Of a stretch of 64,000 nucleotides of DNA, positions 54,126 to 64,000 are shown piece after piece. This DNA is from Akanthomyces muscarius (Eukaryota > Ascomycota > Sordariomycetes > Hypocreales > Cordycipitaceae), in assembly GCF_028009165.1 (NCBI RefSeq), contig NC_079242.1, positions 248,001 through 312,000 of the forward strand. The letters are read 5' to 3'. Position 1 is the stretch's first letter. Each line of letters begins with the position of its first letter. The notes below the pieces were generated by a model that saw nothing but the letters and a program-made list of their open reading frames with translations, had not been told where the DNA came from and searched no databases. Both the position numbers and the translations under genes were made by a program.

Positions 54126-54234
54126 AGCGCCGAAATGCTCAGCTTTCAGCCACTTCCCCGAATTTTACGTTCATTCGAGTCATGGGCAAGACGAATGATC
54201 CGGTTTTGGGACTGATAAGCTCCGTCAAACTAGT

Positions 54235-54250
54235 CGGGTACGAGTACCCG
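54235..54250. promoter_or_regulatory. Palindromic operator 4 (CGGGTAC-GA-GTACCCG)
   Basis: Perfect copy centred 125 bp from operator 3 and about 270 bp upstream of the amidohydrolase ATG. Confidence 0.85.
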
Positions 54251-54519
54251 AATTGGAGTTTATTTCCCAAGCTTACGTGCAGCCGTGTCCGGAGCTCACT
54301 TGCTCCAGCATCTCATAATTGAAAGAACTAGAAGATCAAGTAGGGCGCTCAATTTATATTTCTTTCCCCCGTTGCTTCTTTTACTTTTTTTCTCACCCCT
54401 GTAGATCTTTTCAAGGCTTCAGAACCAAGTCAACTCATATTTCCTCCCCCATTGCCTCTGCTAATTTCCCTTTTGACTTCTCTAAAAACGTTGGGAACTT
54501 CGATCATCATTTTCTTATC

Positions 54520-55863
54520 ATGACGGCAAAAACGAGACCCTCCGTGTTGTCAAATGAGGTTACCATTCCTTGGACGCTTCCTCCTCCGCCGAGATATATA
54601 CTGACGGGCGCCAATCTCATTGACCCAGTCCAAGGCAAGGTGCTGAGAAATGCGACAGTCCATCTTCATGGCGGCGTCGTGAAGTCTGTCAATGGCGATG
54701 CTAGTGAATGGGAGAGCGATTCGTCCGCGATCAAGATCGATCTGGCGGGGAAGTTCGTGTGCCCTGGCCTGATCGACTGCCATGTTCACCTGGTGGCAGT
54801 TCCCTCAGAGATGGGACTACAAGAGATGCAGGGTATGAACACGTCTGCTTCACTGTTGCGCCAACCCCAGGTATGCAGGTCCATGCTGGAGAGGGGATTC
54901 ACAACCGTGAGGGATTGTGGAGGTGCCCTGTATCCATTGAAACAGGCGATTGAGGAGAATGTGCATCCAGGACCACGACTATTCATTGCCGGTCACGCAT
55001 TATCCCAGACGGGCGGTCACGCAGACATGCGGGGGATCTCGGATGAGCACGAATGTTGCGGCGGAGCAACGCAGGCCGTGGGGCGGGTGATTGATGGCGT
55101 GCCTGACTGTTTAAAGTACACCAGAGAGGAGCTTCGCCAGGGAGCGGATTTCATCAAGATCATGGGTGGCGGAGGCGTCGCTAGTCCGACGGACCGCATC
55201 GAAAACATTCAGTTTTCAGACGAGGAAATTCGAGCCATCGTCACTGTCGCGACAAATGCAGGCACCTACGTGACCACGCATGCCTACACACCCCAGGCTA
55301 TTCAGCAAGCCCTGAAGCAAGGTGTGATGGGGGTTGAGCACGGCAATCTGATTGATGAAAAGACTGCGAAGCTCATGGCTGAGAAGGGGGCATTCCTTAC
55401 GCCTACCCTCATCACTTACGCCACAATGGCAAAGTTTGAGGGTTTCCTCCCGCCAGCCTCCGCAAAGAAGAACAAGGAGGTGCTGGAGAAGGGACTTCAC
55501 GCCATCAAAATTGCCGCCGACGCCGGTGTGACCATTTGCTTCGGCACGGATCTGCTTGGCAAGCTGCACTTCGCACAGTCCCGAGAGTTTGGTCTGCGCA
55601 GCCAGGTTCAGAGTTCCCTGGAGATCCTGCGGAGCGCGACCATCAACGCTGCTCGTATGCTCCGACAGGACAAGTTCCTGGGCCAGGTCTCTCCGGACTT
55701 CGCGGCTGACTTGTTGATCCTGAACGAGAACCCCCTGGAAGACATCAAGATCCTGGACGAGCCGGAGAAGCACGTGCTGGCAACAATCAAGGCTGGGCGC
55801 GTCCACGCATCGAGGTGGTCAAAAATGGCGACTGATTTGCACCGAGTTGACAACATTGCTTAG
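54520..55863 (+). CDS. Metal-dependent amidohydrolase, ochratoxinase/imidazolonepropionase-like
   Basis: Hydrolase of the amidohydrolase superfamily with a binuclear metal site. Intronless from the ATG at 54520, 447 residues. Visible metal ligands: His88 and His90 in CHVH, carbamylated Lys213 in FIKIMGGGG, His254 in TTHAYTP, His274 in VEHGN and Asp344 in FGTDLLG. The Lys-His-His-Asp spacing (41, 20, 70) is close to that of fungal ochratoxinase and bacterial relatives that cleave amide bonds of N-acyl amino acids or dipeptides. No signal peptide, so cytosolic; the Dal5-like permease would supply substrate. The frame continues upstream of this ATG, but that part is leader-like. The natural substrate is unknown. 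Confidence 0.9.
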   Translation: MTAKTRPSVLSNEVTIPWTLPPPPRYILTGANLIDPVQGKVLRNATVHLHGGVVKSVNGDASEWESDSSAIKIDLAGKFVCPGLIDCHVHLVAVPSEMGLQEMQGMNTSASLLRQPQVCRSMLERGFTTVRDCGGALYPLKQAIEENVHPGPRLFIAGHALSQTGGHADMRGISDEHECCGGATQAVGRVIDGVPDCLKYTREELRQGADFIKIMGGGGVASPTDRIENIQFSDEEIRAIVTVATNAGTYVTTHAYTPQAIQQALKQGVMGVEHGNLIDEKTAKLMAEKGAFLTPTLITYATMAKFEGFLPPASAKKNKEVLEKGLHAIKIAADAGVTICFGTDLLGKLHFAQSREFGLRSQVQSSLEILRSATINAARMLRQDKFLGQVSPDFAADLLILNENPLEDIKILDEPEKHVLATIKAGRVHASRWSKMATDLHRVDNIA

Positions 55864-56353
55864 TAGATAGACTAAAGGAAAAATACAAGTTCTCGCCGGA
55901 AATTCGCCAGCTGCGATTCTTTAGCATAAAACTTCGTTATAACCTTTGTGGACAGTAGAAACAAAAAGGTTCTTTCAGTGGTTGATTCCAGAGCTAAAGA
56001 TTCTCGGAAAAATGTAGTGACAACCTATTACATCAAGCAGTTGTCTCATAAAACTGGTGAAAGAGATGGGGTTTCGTACGGATACTTTACCCAGTTTGTA
56101 CTAACAGGTGGCTGACTTTGCCAAAACTCGCACGTGATCGCAACTTAATCCGTAATTGCGTTCCTAGCTCAGTTGAACCCCATTTCGCAAAGCCAAACTG
56201 AGGTCTTTCATCTGTGCAACATTTCCGCCTGACAACCAATGTTTGTCATCCTATGTAACCCTAACCCTATCAGGTCTTCGGGCAACCTCATCGGAGAAAT
56301 TATCATCGGTCACCACGTGTCAATGGAGAAATGATTTAGGCATCACACTCCTC
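55864..56353. other. Promoter region of the Zn2Cys6 regulator
   Basis: 490 bp between the amidohydrolase stop and the regulator ATG. It contains two telomere-type repeats at 56256-56270. No CGGGTAC palindrome is present, so simple autoregulation through that site is not indicated. Confidence 0.6.
56256..56270. repeat. Interstitial telomere-type repeat
   Basis: TAACCCTAACCCTAT, two units of the fungal telomere repeat (TTAGGG on the other strand), about 90 bp before the regulator ATG. Too short to be a telomere scar with certainty. Confidence 0.6.
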
Positions 56354-58839
56354 ATGAGCAGACTGCCCGAGTACACCATGCCTTTCCCACCCGCACGCCC
56401 ATCAAAGCGATACCGCCCGCACGTGCCTTTGGACAGACGCAAGAGGGCTGTACAAGCATGTATCTCCTGCCGAGATGGAAAGAAGAAGTGCGTTTTAACC
56501 GCAGTAAATCAGTGTCAAAATTGCACTCTTGCCGGCCAGACTTGCACTTTTAAACCGCTTCCCAAACCGCGCGAGGGCGGTCCTTCGCGGGATTCGCCAA
56601 AAGGCAACACGTCAGTTTCCGTCCCGTAGCCATCGAATGCTTGCGATACCTGCATCAGAAGTCCGTTCGCTAACCTGTCAACGGGTAGCCCGGATTGGGA
56701 GACAGTCGCGATGAACGTCTCTCGGAGCTTCCACGAAAGATTTCCTAGGAACAACGTAGATGCCAAGCAATTCTCAGTCATCTCACAGCTCTTTCAGGAG
56801 GCTGTCCATAAAAGCCAGCACGGGTTCGTGGCTGAGGACAGGAATTATGGCGGGGAGTCATCCACTTCTTTCCGCCAGGTCTCTGTACCTGTGGTCAACA
56901 ACGAGCCTCAGACCACTGGCTCATCAGCTATCGCAGCAATTGGTACGTATGGATAGCTCTGCAGATGTACCCCTTTCGTTAAAGTCGCGAATCAGAGAAC
57001 ACACCTTCGGCATCCCACGCCAGCTTTCTGGAGGCGATTTCCGATACAATCTCGCCGGTCAACGTCAGGCGCCACGATGTAAGTAGTTTTCCGGTGAAGT
57101 GAGAGCTCAAGGTTCGTTCTAAGAAGTTCCGGCTGACTTCTCTCCAAAGAATCATCCCCAATTAGACAGCCTCGCCACGGAGGAGACCGCATTAATGCTA
57201 GACACGGTTCTCGGCCACCTTCCGCCTTACGAGGATGCCCAGGTTCTTGTCGACGCGTTCTTCACATTTGTCGAGTCCAACTGGTACTATTTTGATGAGC
57301 AGTGGTTCCGGGACCTTCTCATGGAGGTTTATCGGAGCAGAGCTGCTGCGTCGCAGCCGAAGCAATGCACCATCATATGTCTTGTTTTCCTCGTGCTAGC
57401 TCTTGGGAGCTCTTTTAAGCACCTTTCCAAACCGGCCAGGTTGCTCGTTACCGATCGCGAAATTCCAGGCAGTGTCTCCTTCGCGCAAGCGATGAAACTG
57501 ATCCAGCAGGTAATCGCTGCGAACACCGTTGAAAGTACGATGTGCTGTCTTTTGATATCATTGTATCTTCTTGCAACCGAGGAAATCTCTCACCATCACA
57601 TATACCTGGGACTGGCCTTGAATCTAGCAGTTGGCCAATCGCTGCATCGTGAGGGGATACGCAACGACGAATCGCCTAGAGAGCGCGAGATGAAAGTCCG
57701 ACTGTTCTGGACCATCTATAGTATTGAACGGTGAGACTAGCAGAGAATAGATCGGGTGTTCTTGATACTAATCCCGCATTTAGTCAGACTTCTTATATAA
57801 TGGGGCTGCCAACGATACTGCGACTCGACGACATCACCGTCTCCTTGCCGCAAAAGAGACAAGATCTCGATAAAGACGGTTTACACCGTGTAGATCGACT
57901 TGTCGCATACACTAAGTTGACCATAGTGCTGGACGAGATTACCGCTGCTGGGTATGTGGTAGATTGGTGTTCTAATTTGGAATGACACTGCTGACATGGG
58001 TTCATAGCCCCATTGAACAAAGCTCTTCGACATATAACTGGGCTTGCTCCAAGCTAGAAACATCGAGGCAGTCGATTCCAGCCTATTTGCTCACAGCCCA
58101 GGAGTCATCATTTAGACCAAACGCGCATCTCAACATCTTGTATAACATGATTTGGGTGACTATTGGCCGCGGAGCATTGTTGCGTCTCGTTCGTGGACGC
58201 CTTCATCCTTTGGCTACTGATACTATAGGGTTAGGGGATGATGGAATGCAACTCCGATCTGAGGAATTAGCACAACGATGTACAAAGGCAGCCACGACGG
58301 TCACTGAGTGGATCGTCCAGTTACAGAGCCGTAACCTTCTGGCCAGGTTCTCCTTTACGGACTTGCATACATGCAGCTCAGCTGTCATTGTTCTGCTTTT
58401 GAACGCTTTTCTTTGTCCAGCTGATCACCAACTATCAGCTGTTACCCGTGGCATAGATGCCCTACACTTCATGGCCGACGGCAGCACGTTGGCGATGAAT
58501 GCGCTGCGGCTTGTTGAACGCCTGCAACAGGGGATTTATCAAGCTACTGGGCTTGCTAACACAGAAACCATTCCTAGCCAGGAGCCATCACTTGTGCCGC
58601 CCCTTGGTCCGCACTTCTCACATGACAGTACGCTTGGAGTTGACCAGGACACTTTGTCCGGTGTGCCTCTGAATGACAGTATCGGCAATAACGCCACCTC
58701 CGACGTTACGCCACCTGATTTAAGTCTATTCACGGATCTGGAGCCATTTTTTCTTGAACATTCTGATCAAGATCTCAACTTGTTCGGATTTGACGGCTTT
58801 GGATCCACGTTTGACCTAGACAGTTTAATGCAAAACTGA
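56354..58839 (+). CDS. Zn2Cys6 transcription factor with fungal-specific regulatory domain
   Basis: Nuclear transcription factor, probable pathway-specific activator of the adjoining GAF, permease and amidohydrolase genes. Six exons: 56354-56610, 56689-56942, 56996-57078, 57150-57730, 57784-57951 and 58008-58839; 724 residues in one intact frame. The zinc cluster is near residues 36-70: ACISCRDGKKKC...CQNCTLAGQTC, with basic flanks (RRKRAVQ). The fungal_trans region spans about 200-450 (LVDAFFTFVESNWYYFDEQWF, LGLALNLAVGQSLHREG, RLFWTIYSIER, then MGLPTILRLDDI after splicing). The last 100 residues are acidic, with DLSLFTDLEPFF and FGFDGFGSTFDLDS, a likely activation domain. Another in-frame ATG lies eight codons downstream. 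Confidence 0.9.
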
Positions 58840-59471
58840 AGAGGCGAGGCAGCACGGCATTATCCTATTCGTGAGAAGCGGGTTGTCTCATGATTTCAGT
58901 ATCCTTACACGGAGAACTCACAGATGTTCTAGTTTCTGAATCAATACCGGTAGTTTTGTCCCTAGAAGGCTAGCCGTCTGACGTGCCAAAAGTGCTACCG
59001 ATGGTAATATTGACCTTTTCCTTCTCCTTGAGCCCCTGCAGTAGCACAGGCCACCCCTGGCCGGCAGCCGCTCTGACGCTAACCACATCTGGCAAAGCTC
59101 TGCAATCCACTGCGGCGCCGCCTGTAACTTCTTCCAAGGCCACTGAAAGGAACGCTGAAACCAGGCCACTCATCCACTTTAGCTCGTCCCGCCCTGGACC
59201 TGAGCAATGACGCTGCATCGGCAGGCGAGGGCGCCATCTTCCAATGAGCTCGCTAGCGCGTGTCGTGTCCTTTTTGCTTTCATCTCGTTCTCGACTCCCT
59301 TTCATCCTTTCTGCGCAAACCCCCCCATCGACAGCTGCCTCGAGTCGCCGCCCATTTTGAATTTCCCACGCGAGCACTCGATTCCCGCTCGATCCCGCTC
59401 GACTCTCCCGAATTTCGATACATTGTTTACTACTCGAGTGACGAGGGGCGCAAGCTTCCAGCTCTTCCGCA
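58840..59471. other. Intergenic, no gene seen
   Basis: 632 bp between the regulator stop and the KDEL receptor gene. C/T-rich leader from about 59270. No other feature recognised. Confidence 0.55.
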
Positions 59472-60308
59472 ATGACGCTCAACATCTTCCGCCTCGCTGG
59501 TGCGCTAGACCCCATCCCACCACGGCGACATTTTCAAACACTCCTGGTAATGCTAACATGAAGACCAGCGGATTTCTCGCATCTGGGTAGTATCTTTATT
59601 CTGCTGCACAAGATGGTGCAGTTAAATGTGCGTATTTGCGCCGTTGCCGAGCTTCATCGCGTACCGTTGGCTAACCACATCCAAACAGAGCTGCTCCGGC
59701 ATCTCGTTCAAGTCGCAAGCTCTCTACCTCATGGTCTACGTGACGAGATACCTCGGTATGTCTCCCCTCGCTGCCTCGAACTGCATTGGCTAACCATTGG
59801 CCGATTTCCTGCAGATCTCTTCGCCACCAACAGCTTGTACAACTTTGTCTTCAAGATCCTCTTCATCGGCTCCCAGGGCTACATCATCTACCTCATGACC
59901 AATGCGTACAAGCCCACCAACGACCCCAACGTCGACACTTTCAAGGTCCAGTATCTCCTCGGCGGCGCCGCTCTCATGGCTCTCATCTTCCCCGTCCGCT
60001 ACACTGTTATGGAGATGCTCTGGGCCTTTTCCATCTGGCTCGAGTCCGTTGCCATCCTGCCCCAGCTCTTCATGCTGCAGCGCACCGGCGAGGCCGAGAC
60101 CATCACCACCCACTATCTCTTTGCCCTCGGCAGCTACCGCGCCCTCTACATTCCCAACTGGATCTACCGCTACTTTGCCGAGCCCAACCACAAGCCCGAC
60201 TGGATTGCCATTATCGCCGGCCTGATCCAGACCGTTCTGTACAGCGATTTCTTCTACGTCTACTACACCAAGGTTCTCAAGGGCAAGAAGTTCAAGCTGC
60301 CCGTCTAA
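59472..60308 (+). CDS. ERD2: ER lumen protein-retaining (HDEL/KDEL) receptor
   Basis: Golgi/ER membrane receptor that returns HDEL/KDEL proteins to the ER in COPI vesicles. Four exons: 59472-59499, 59569-59627, 59689-59755 and 59815-60308, giving 215 residues, the standard length, with seven hydrophobic helices. Family segments after splicing: NIFRLAADFSHLGSIFILLHK, then SCSGISFKSQALYL, VYVTRYLDLF, and the C-terminal YSDFFYVYYTKVLKGKKFKLPV with its Lys-rich retrieval tail. All introns are 59-69 nt; those at 59500 and 59628 start GTGCGY. The splice-defined start gives MTLNIFRL. Confidence 0.96.
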
Positions 60309-60869
60309 ACGACTTTTATACTCCAGTCGATCTTGGGGCGGGCAATCAGGTTGCACTAACATGCCCTGAATCCAGCACTTCAAGATGATGGGAAAGCAGC
60401 TACATTATACGAGACACTCGAGACAGTCGACAAAATTTGCAAAATATCGCTCTTCATCCGCAACACTTGATTGCACTTTATAGACGGCGTTTGGGGGACT
60501 TATTTGCTTGGACAAGGTCGCTCTGGACACGCCATGATGCGCAGGAAAGATTGTGGCAACGCAGCACGAGGGGACGGGATGGACAACAAAAGCAACTCCA
60601 AGTTTACGATTTAGAAGCTTATGCTTGATAATGAATACCAAAAAATTAAAAAGATTAAAAAAAATTCATCAATGGTGTATCCCTTGCATTTCACCGTTTG
60701 CACCAGAGCCGCGCCCGTTGACGGTCACGTGAAGGCCTTTGCATCGCCCGCGTGAGACCCTGGTTGAACATTATCAGAAGCCAACATCATCTCGACCACA
60801 ACCTACCTGCACGCACTTTTTTCTGGCCATCTCCATCAGAAAAACAAGGTGTGCATCTCATAATCCCAA
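60309..60869. other. Intergenic, TAF10 promoter
   Basis: 561 bp between tandem plus-strand genes. An A-rich stretch (60640-60670) separates the ERD2 3' end from the TAF10 promoter. No gene recognised. Confidence 0.55.
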
Positions 60870-61529
60870 ATGGCCAGCGACGCCCCCGACAACAGCCAGC
60901 AGCCGCCCGAGGCCCCCAACGGCCCGGTTGACGGCCCTACACAGCTCCCTGCTGGCGCCGAGGCGAAGTTGGCGTCACCCAAGGATACGTCGCTGCGCGA
61001 GTTCCTCAACAAGGTGGACGACTGCGCGCCAATTGTACGTTCTTTTCTTACTTTCTCCAGAAATACCTTCACCCCTTGTCTTTTTTGCTAATGCGCTGAC
61101 CTTGATGGCAATCTTTAGATCCCCGACGCCGTCACGCAATACTACATGACCAAGGCCGGCCTTCCACCACCCCCCCAGACGGACCAGCGCCTGGCGCGGC
61201 TCCTCGCGCTCGCGACACAGAAATTCATCGCCGACATCGCCGCCGACGCGTATCAGTACAGCCGCATCCGGGCGAGCAGCAACACAAACGCCAACAACCC
61301 GATGGGCTCGCTCGGCGCCGCCGCGGGGTTCCCCATCCCGGGCCAGCAGGCGGGCCAGCCGGGCAACAAGGACCAGGGCAAGGGCGCGCCGCTGGGCATC
61401 CAGCGGCCGGGCTTTGGTGGCGGCGGGCAGGGCGGCAGCCAGAACAGGACGGTGCTGACCATGGAGGACCTGGGCATGGCGGTGGGCGAGTACGGCGTGA
61501 ACGTGAAGCGCAGCGAGTTTTACCGATAA
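60870..61529 (+). CDS. TAF10: TAF10, TFIID/SAGA subunit
   Basis: Histone-fold subunit shared by TFIID and SAGA, nuclear. Exons 60870-61034 and 61119-61529 (phase 0, 84-nt intron with CTGAC branch point) give 191 residues. The core follows the family: [16 protein letters not shown] joined to [15 protein letters not shown], then [26 protein letters not shown]. As in other fungi, a disordered Gly/Gln/Asn-rich insertion (about 115-160) separates it from the last helix, [26 protein letters not shown]. The N-terminus is a Pro/Ala-rich disordered tail. Confidence 0.94.
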
Positions 61530-61875
61530 AGGGCGTGGACTTGGCGGAGAAGGGTCGGCTTCCTGCTCTTTTTTTCTTCGGGACTACACATGGACTACAA
61601 ATTTTGGGTTTGGGATAATAAGGAATCGGCGTTTTTGGTGTTGGGATTTGGCTGCTCGGGAAACACTACCCGCATGAAATGAAGCTGCAATGGGGCAATT
61701 TGCTTCTCTCGTACTTGTCACCATAGAATAAGACTGGTTTTCCAAACAATTGGACACGGTTTCTTTGCTGGTCATTATGTATTCGTATTGATACAGTTGT
61801 GGTATTTGTACAGTGCGACACATCACCCTGCTGTCGCAGTTCCTCCCTTTCGCCTCGTTCGGTTTTGCGCTTCCT
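61530..61875. other. Intergenic between convergent genes
   Basis: 346 bp of 3' flanks of TAF10 and RSM19. T-rich sequence after the TAF10 stop. No gene recognised. Confidence 0.6.
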
Positions 61876-62336
61876 TTATTTCTTGCCGTAAATGTTCGGT
61901 TTCCGCGTCCTGTGTCAATCCCGGTTAGCCCTCACACTCCCACACACACTTCTTCCCCAGGATATACGTACGGCGCAAACTCGCCCAGCTTGTGCCCGAC
62001 CATGTCTTCCGTTATCGACACTACGAGGTAGTCCTTGCCGTTGTGAATCTCAAATTTAAGCCCGACAAAGTTGGGCAGGATGGTGGCGGAACGGGCCTGT
62101 GTGCGCACGGGAGGCACCTTGTCGCCGGCCTTTTTGGGCCACACAATGGGCAGACTGCGAGGCGATCGCGGGTTAGGGAGTTTAGTTTTTCGGGGGAGAG
62201 GCACTTGGTTCTTACGGGACGAGGTTGGGCCCTGTAATCGTTCTGGTTAGTGTCGTAGGAAAATGGAGAGCAATCGGGGAGAATGTTTCTTACCCTTCCA
62301 TACGGAGCGCTTCAGGAGCAATCTTGTGGGTTGCAT
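61876..62336 (-). CDS. RSM19: Mitochondrial small-subunit ribosomal protein uS19m
   Basis: uS19 homologue of the mitochondrial ribosome. Four exons: 62336-62294, 62231-62216 (a 16-nt microexon), 62154-61972 and 61909-61876, giving 91 residues. Without the small exons the protein would lack both ends. Spliced sequence starts [17 protein letters not shown], continues [15 protein letters not shown], and has the family core [20 protein letters not shown] and [14 protein letters not shown], ending IYGKK. The introns are 61-62 nt, with donors GTAAGA, GTAAGA and GTACGT. The N-terminus is basic, as expected for mitochondrial import. Confidence 0.93.
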
Positions 62337-63358
62337 TGTGACTGATTTGGGACTGGACAGCTGGTGAGGCCTGCAAGCTGGAATCGACTTCGGCGCCACT
62401 TGCAGGTAAGGTTGAAGGTCACGTGACGCCGCGGCTCTTCCGCGTTGCCTCACTCGGCGCAAGCTGCTATATGAAAAAAGAATGGTACAAACGACTGCGC
62501 GTCGATTTGGGATATTTATTGTCATTTGATTATTCTACATTTTTGTTGATGGTGCTGTGTGTTTGACTGATAAGCCTCGGTCGCTTCCTGACAACTCAAG
62601 TAAGCAGAATAACACTCGATAGTAAAGCATTGTTCAGCAAACAATGTGCAAATATCAGTCAGACAAACCACAAAATACAACAAAGACACTGACAAAGAAT
62701 CATTACTAAAATTCGGTGGATTAGCACTCTTTCCTGCGTGCAAACCCAAAAAGTTCAAATCTAATCATGCCTGCAGGGTGAACACTAAACGCTGCCATCA
62801 CGTGGGGTAGCGGCAATGACTGGTAACAATGCCGTGTAGATGAACAGCAGCGTTTGCGTTGAGCAACGTATCCATGCAGTTGTTATCCGTGAGACACGTA
62901 GAATTGCATGGCACGAAAGTGACTGCACGAGAAAGAAAAGACCATCATTGTATCACACAACATGCTCGCCGTGTCCGTTGGCGTAATTGATAGCGCGGGC
63001 TGCGACGCCCCTGTTGCCACGCCGGCTTCTGGACCCTTTGAGGTCGCTCCACTGCGCCGTCGCCAAGTTCCCCCCAAAGCCCGCTGCAAGAAGCCACCTC
63101 AACCAACAAAACCGCAGCCGAACTGTCTTTTGATCCATTTGCTTTGCATAGGTGGCCAATATCGCATCCATCGAGGATCCCACCAACTCATCATCGGCGC
63201 AAGCGTTTCTCGACGCCCGCAGCGCTGATAAATATTTAATCGCTTCCTACCTACGCAGTTCGACCGAGGATACACACACACGCTCGCCCTCCACGCATCA
63301 AAAAGACGACATCCGCAGACGCACAATCACACCCAGCAACATAAATACATAGATAGAT
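62337..63358. other. Divergent promoter region of RSM19 and the J-protein gene
   Basis: 1022 bp between divergent ATGs. Both promoters lie here. A/T-rich in 62450-62760, with no gene or repeat recognised. Confidence 0.55.
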
Positions 63359-64000
63359 ATGCCAGACGCAAAGGCCTCGGGGGCCGATACGGGCGGCGGC
63401 GCTCGCGCGCGCGATCACAACCAGGGCAACCAGGGCCGCTCCTACACGGTCGAGCAAAAAGCGGCGGTGCTGCGCATCCGACGGTGCAACGCCACGTCGT
63501 TTTACGAGATTCTCGACATTGAGTCGGTGCGCAAGACGTGCACCGAGGGGGAGATCAAAAAGGCGTACCGCAAGCAGTCTCTGCTGACGCACCCGGACAA
63601 GAACGGCCATGAACACGCCGACGAGGCTTTCAAGATGGTCAGCCGCGCGTTTGGCGTGCTCGGCGACAAGGAGAAGCGCGAAAAGTACGACCGCTACGGC
63701 ACCGATCCGGACAGCCGCTTCGCCAGCGCGCAGGCGCAGAACCCCTTTTCCGGATTCGCTTCACGACAGCCGTCGGGTGGACGACAGGGCGGCCCCATGG
63801 GCGGCGGCGGCGGCTGGGATGACGATATCAGCCCCGAAGAGATGTTTGCGCGATTCTTTGGCGGCGGCGGCGGCGGTTTCGGAGGATTTGGCGGCGGCGG
63901 AGGTACGGCTGACTGACTGAACTCTGCTTTTCTCACCAGACTTGTGCTAACATACAACCTTTGCAGTCTTTGACACAGGTCCGCAGTTTGTCTTCAACTT
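63359..64000 (+). CDS. J-domain co-chaperone, membrane Hlj1/DNAJB12-like (partial)
   Basis: Truncated by the window end. Exon 1 is 63359-63902, the intron 63903-63966 (donor GTACGG, acceptor TTGCAG), and exon 2 begins at 63967. Residues about 45-115 form a J domain: TSFYEILDIE, the HPDKN catalytic loop (LLTHPDKNGHEHADEAF) and FGVLGDKEKREKYDRYG. The preceding YTVEQKAAVLRIRRC helix is typical of ER-membrane J proteins such as Hlj1 and DNAJB12, which recruit Hsp70 for ER-associated degradation. A Gly-rich segment follows (about 145-185), interrupted by DISPEEMFARFF. The expected C-terminal membrane helix lies outside the window, so the membrane call is by homology. Confidence 0.88.

Larger units (their letters stand above)
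53807..54519. promoter_or_regulatory. Divergent permease/amidohydrolase promoter region
   Basis: 713 bp between two divergent ATGs, carrying three perfect CGGGTAC-NN-GTACCCG palindromes within 206 bp. The half near the amidohydrolase is T/C-rich from 54355 to 54500, typical of a fungal leader. Confidence 0.8.

Overview
The window is nuclear DNA of a filamentous ascomycete (Pezizomycotina). Genes are split by short introns, mostly 50-100 nt, with GTRNGT-like donors and CTRAC branch points. Protein families such as HET, WLM/ubiquitin, Zn2Cys6 regulators, Dal5-type permeases, class II hydrophobins and MCH1 transporters point to Sordariomycetes, most likely Hypocreales; the species is not identified. 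About 31 protein-coding genes, one tRNA-Asp and two decayed genes can be supported. Gene models were spliced by hand, and all complete models keep an intact frame across the junctions.

Layout. 0-10 kb: an OPT oligopeptide transporter, a secreted feruloyl-esterase-like enzyme, an extended SDR, and a leucine-rich protein of unknown role. 10-24 kb is gene-poor and holds mostly lineage-type genes: a small secreted DUF7907-like protein, a secreted protein of three tandem repeats, a signal-anchor membrane protein and a possible four-TM protein. 24.6-41 kb is conserved housekeeping and accessory sequence: bisphosphate nucleotidase (MET22 type), an OB-fold protein, an F-box protein, a secreted hydrolase with low-complexity arms, MCH1, MRE11, tRNA-Asp, and a nitrilase with an insertion.

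41-46 kb is an accessory island. It holds two divergent class II hydrophobin-like genes and one decayed copy, all with an intron at the same codon position and phase, around a probable GPI-anchored secreted protein. 46-50 kb has a ubiquitin/WLM metalloprotease and a HET-domain gene.

50-59 kb is the most notable part. A GAF-domain protein, a Dal5-like permease, an ochratoxinase-type amidohydrolase and a Zn2Cys6 regulator lie together. Four copies of a perfect 16-bp palindrome, CGGGTAC-NN-GTACCCG, sit only upstream of the GAF gene and in the divergent permease/amidohydrolase promoter. This looks like a small self-contained catabolic regulon for an N-acylated or amide substrate; the substrate is unknown. 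A kinase relic of SRPK type, missing most of its catalytic domain, sits beside it.

59-64 kb is a conserved block: KDEL receptor (ERD2), TAF10, mitochondrial uS19 (RSM19, with a 16-nt microexon) and the start of a membrane-type J protein that runs off the end.
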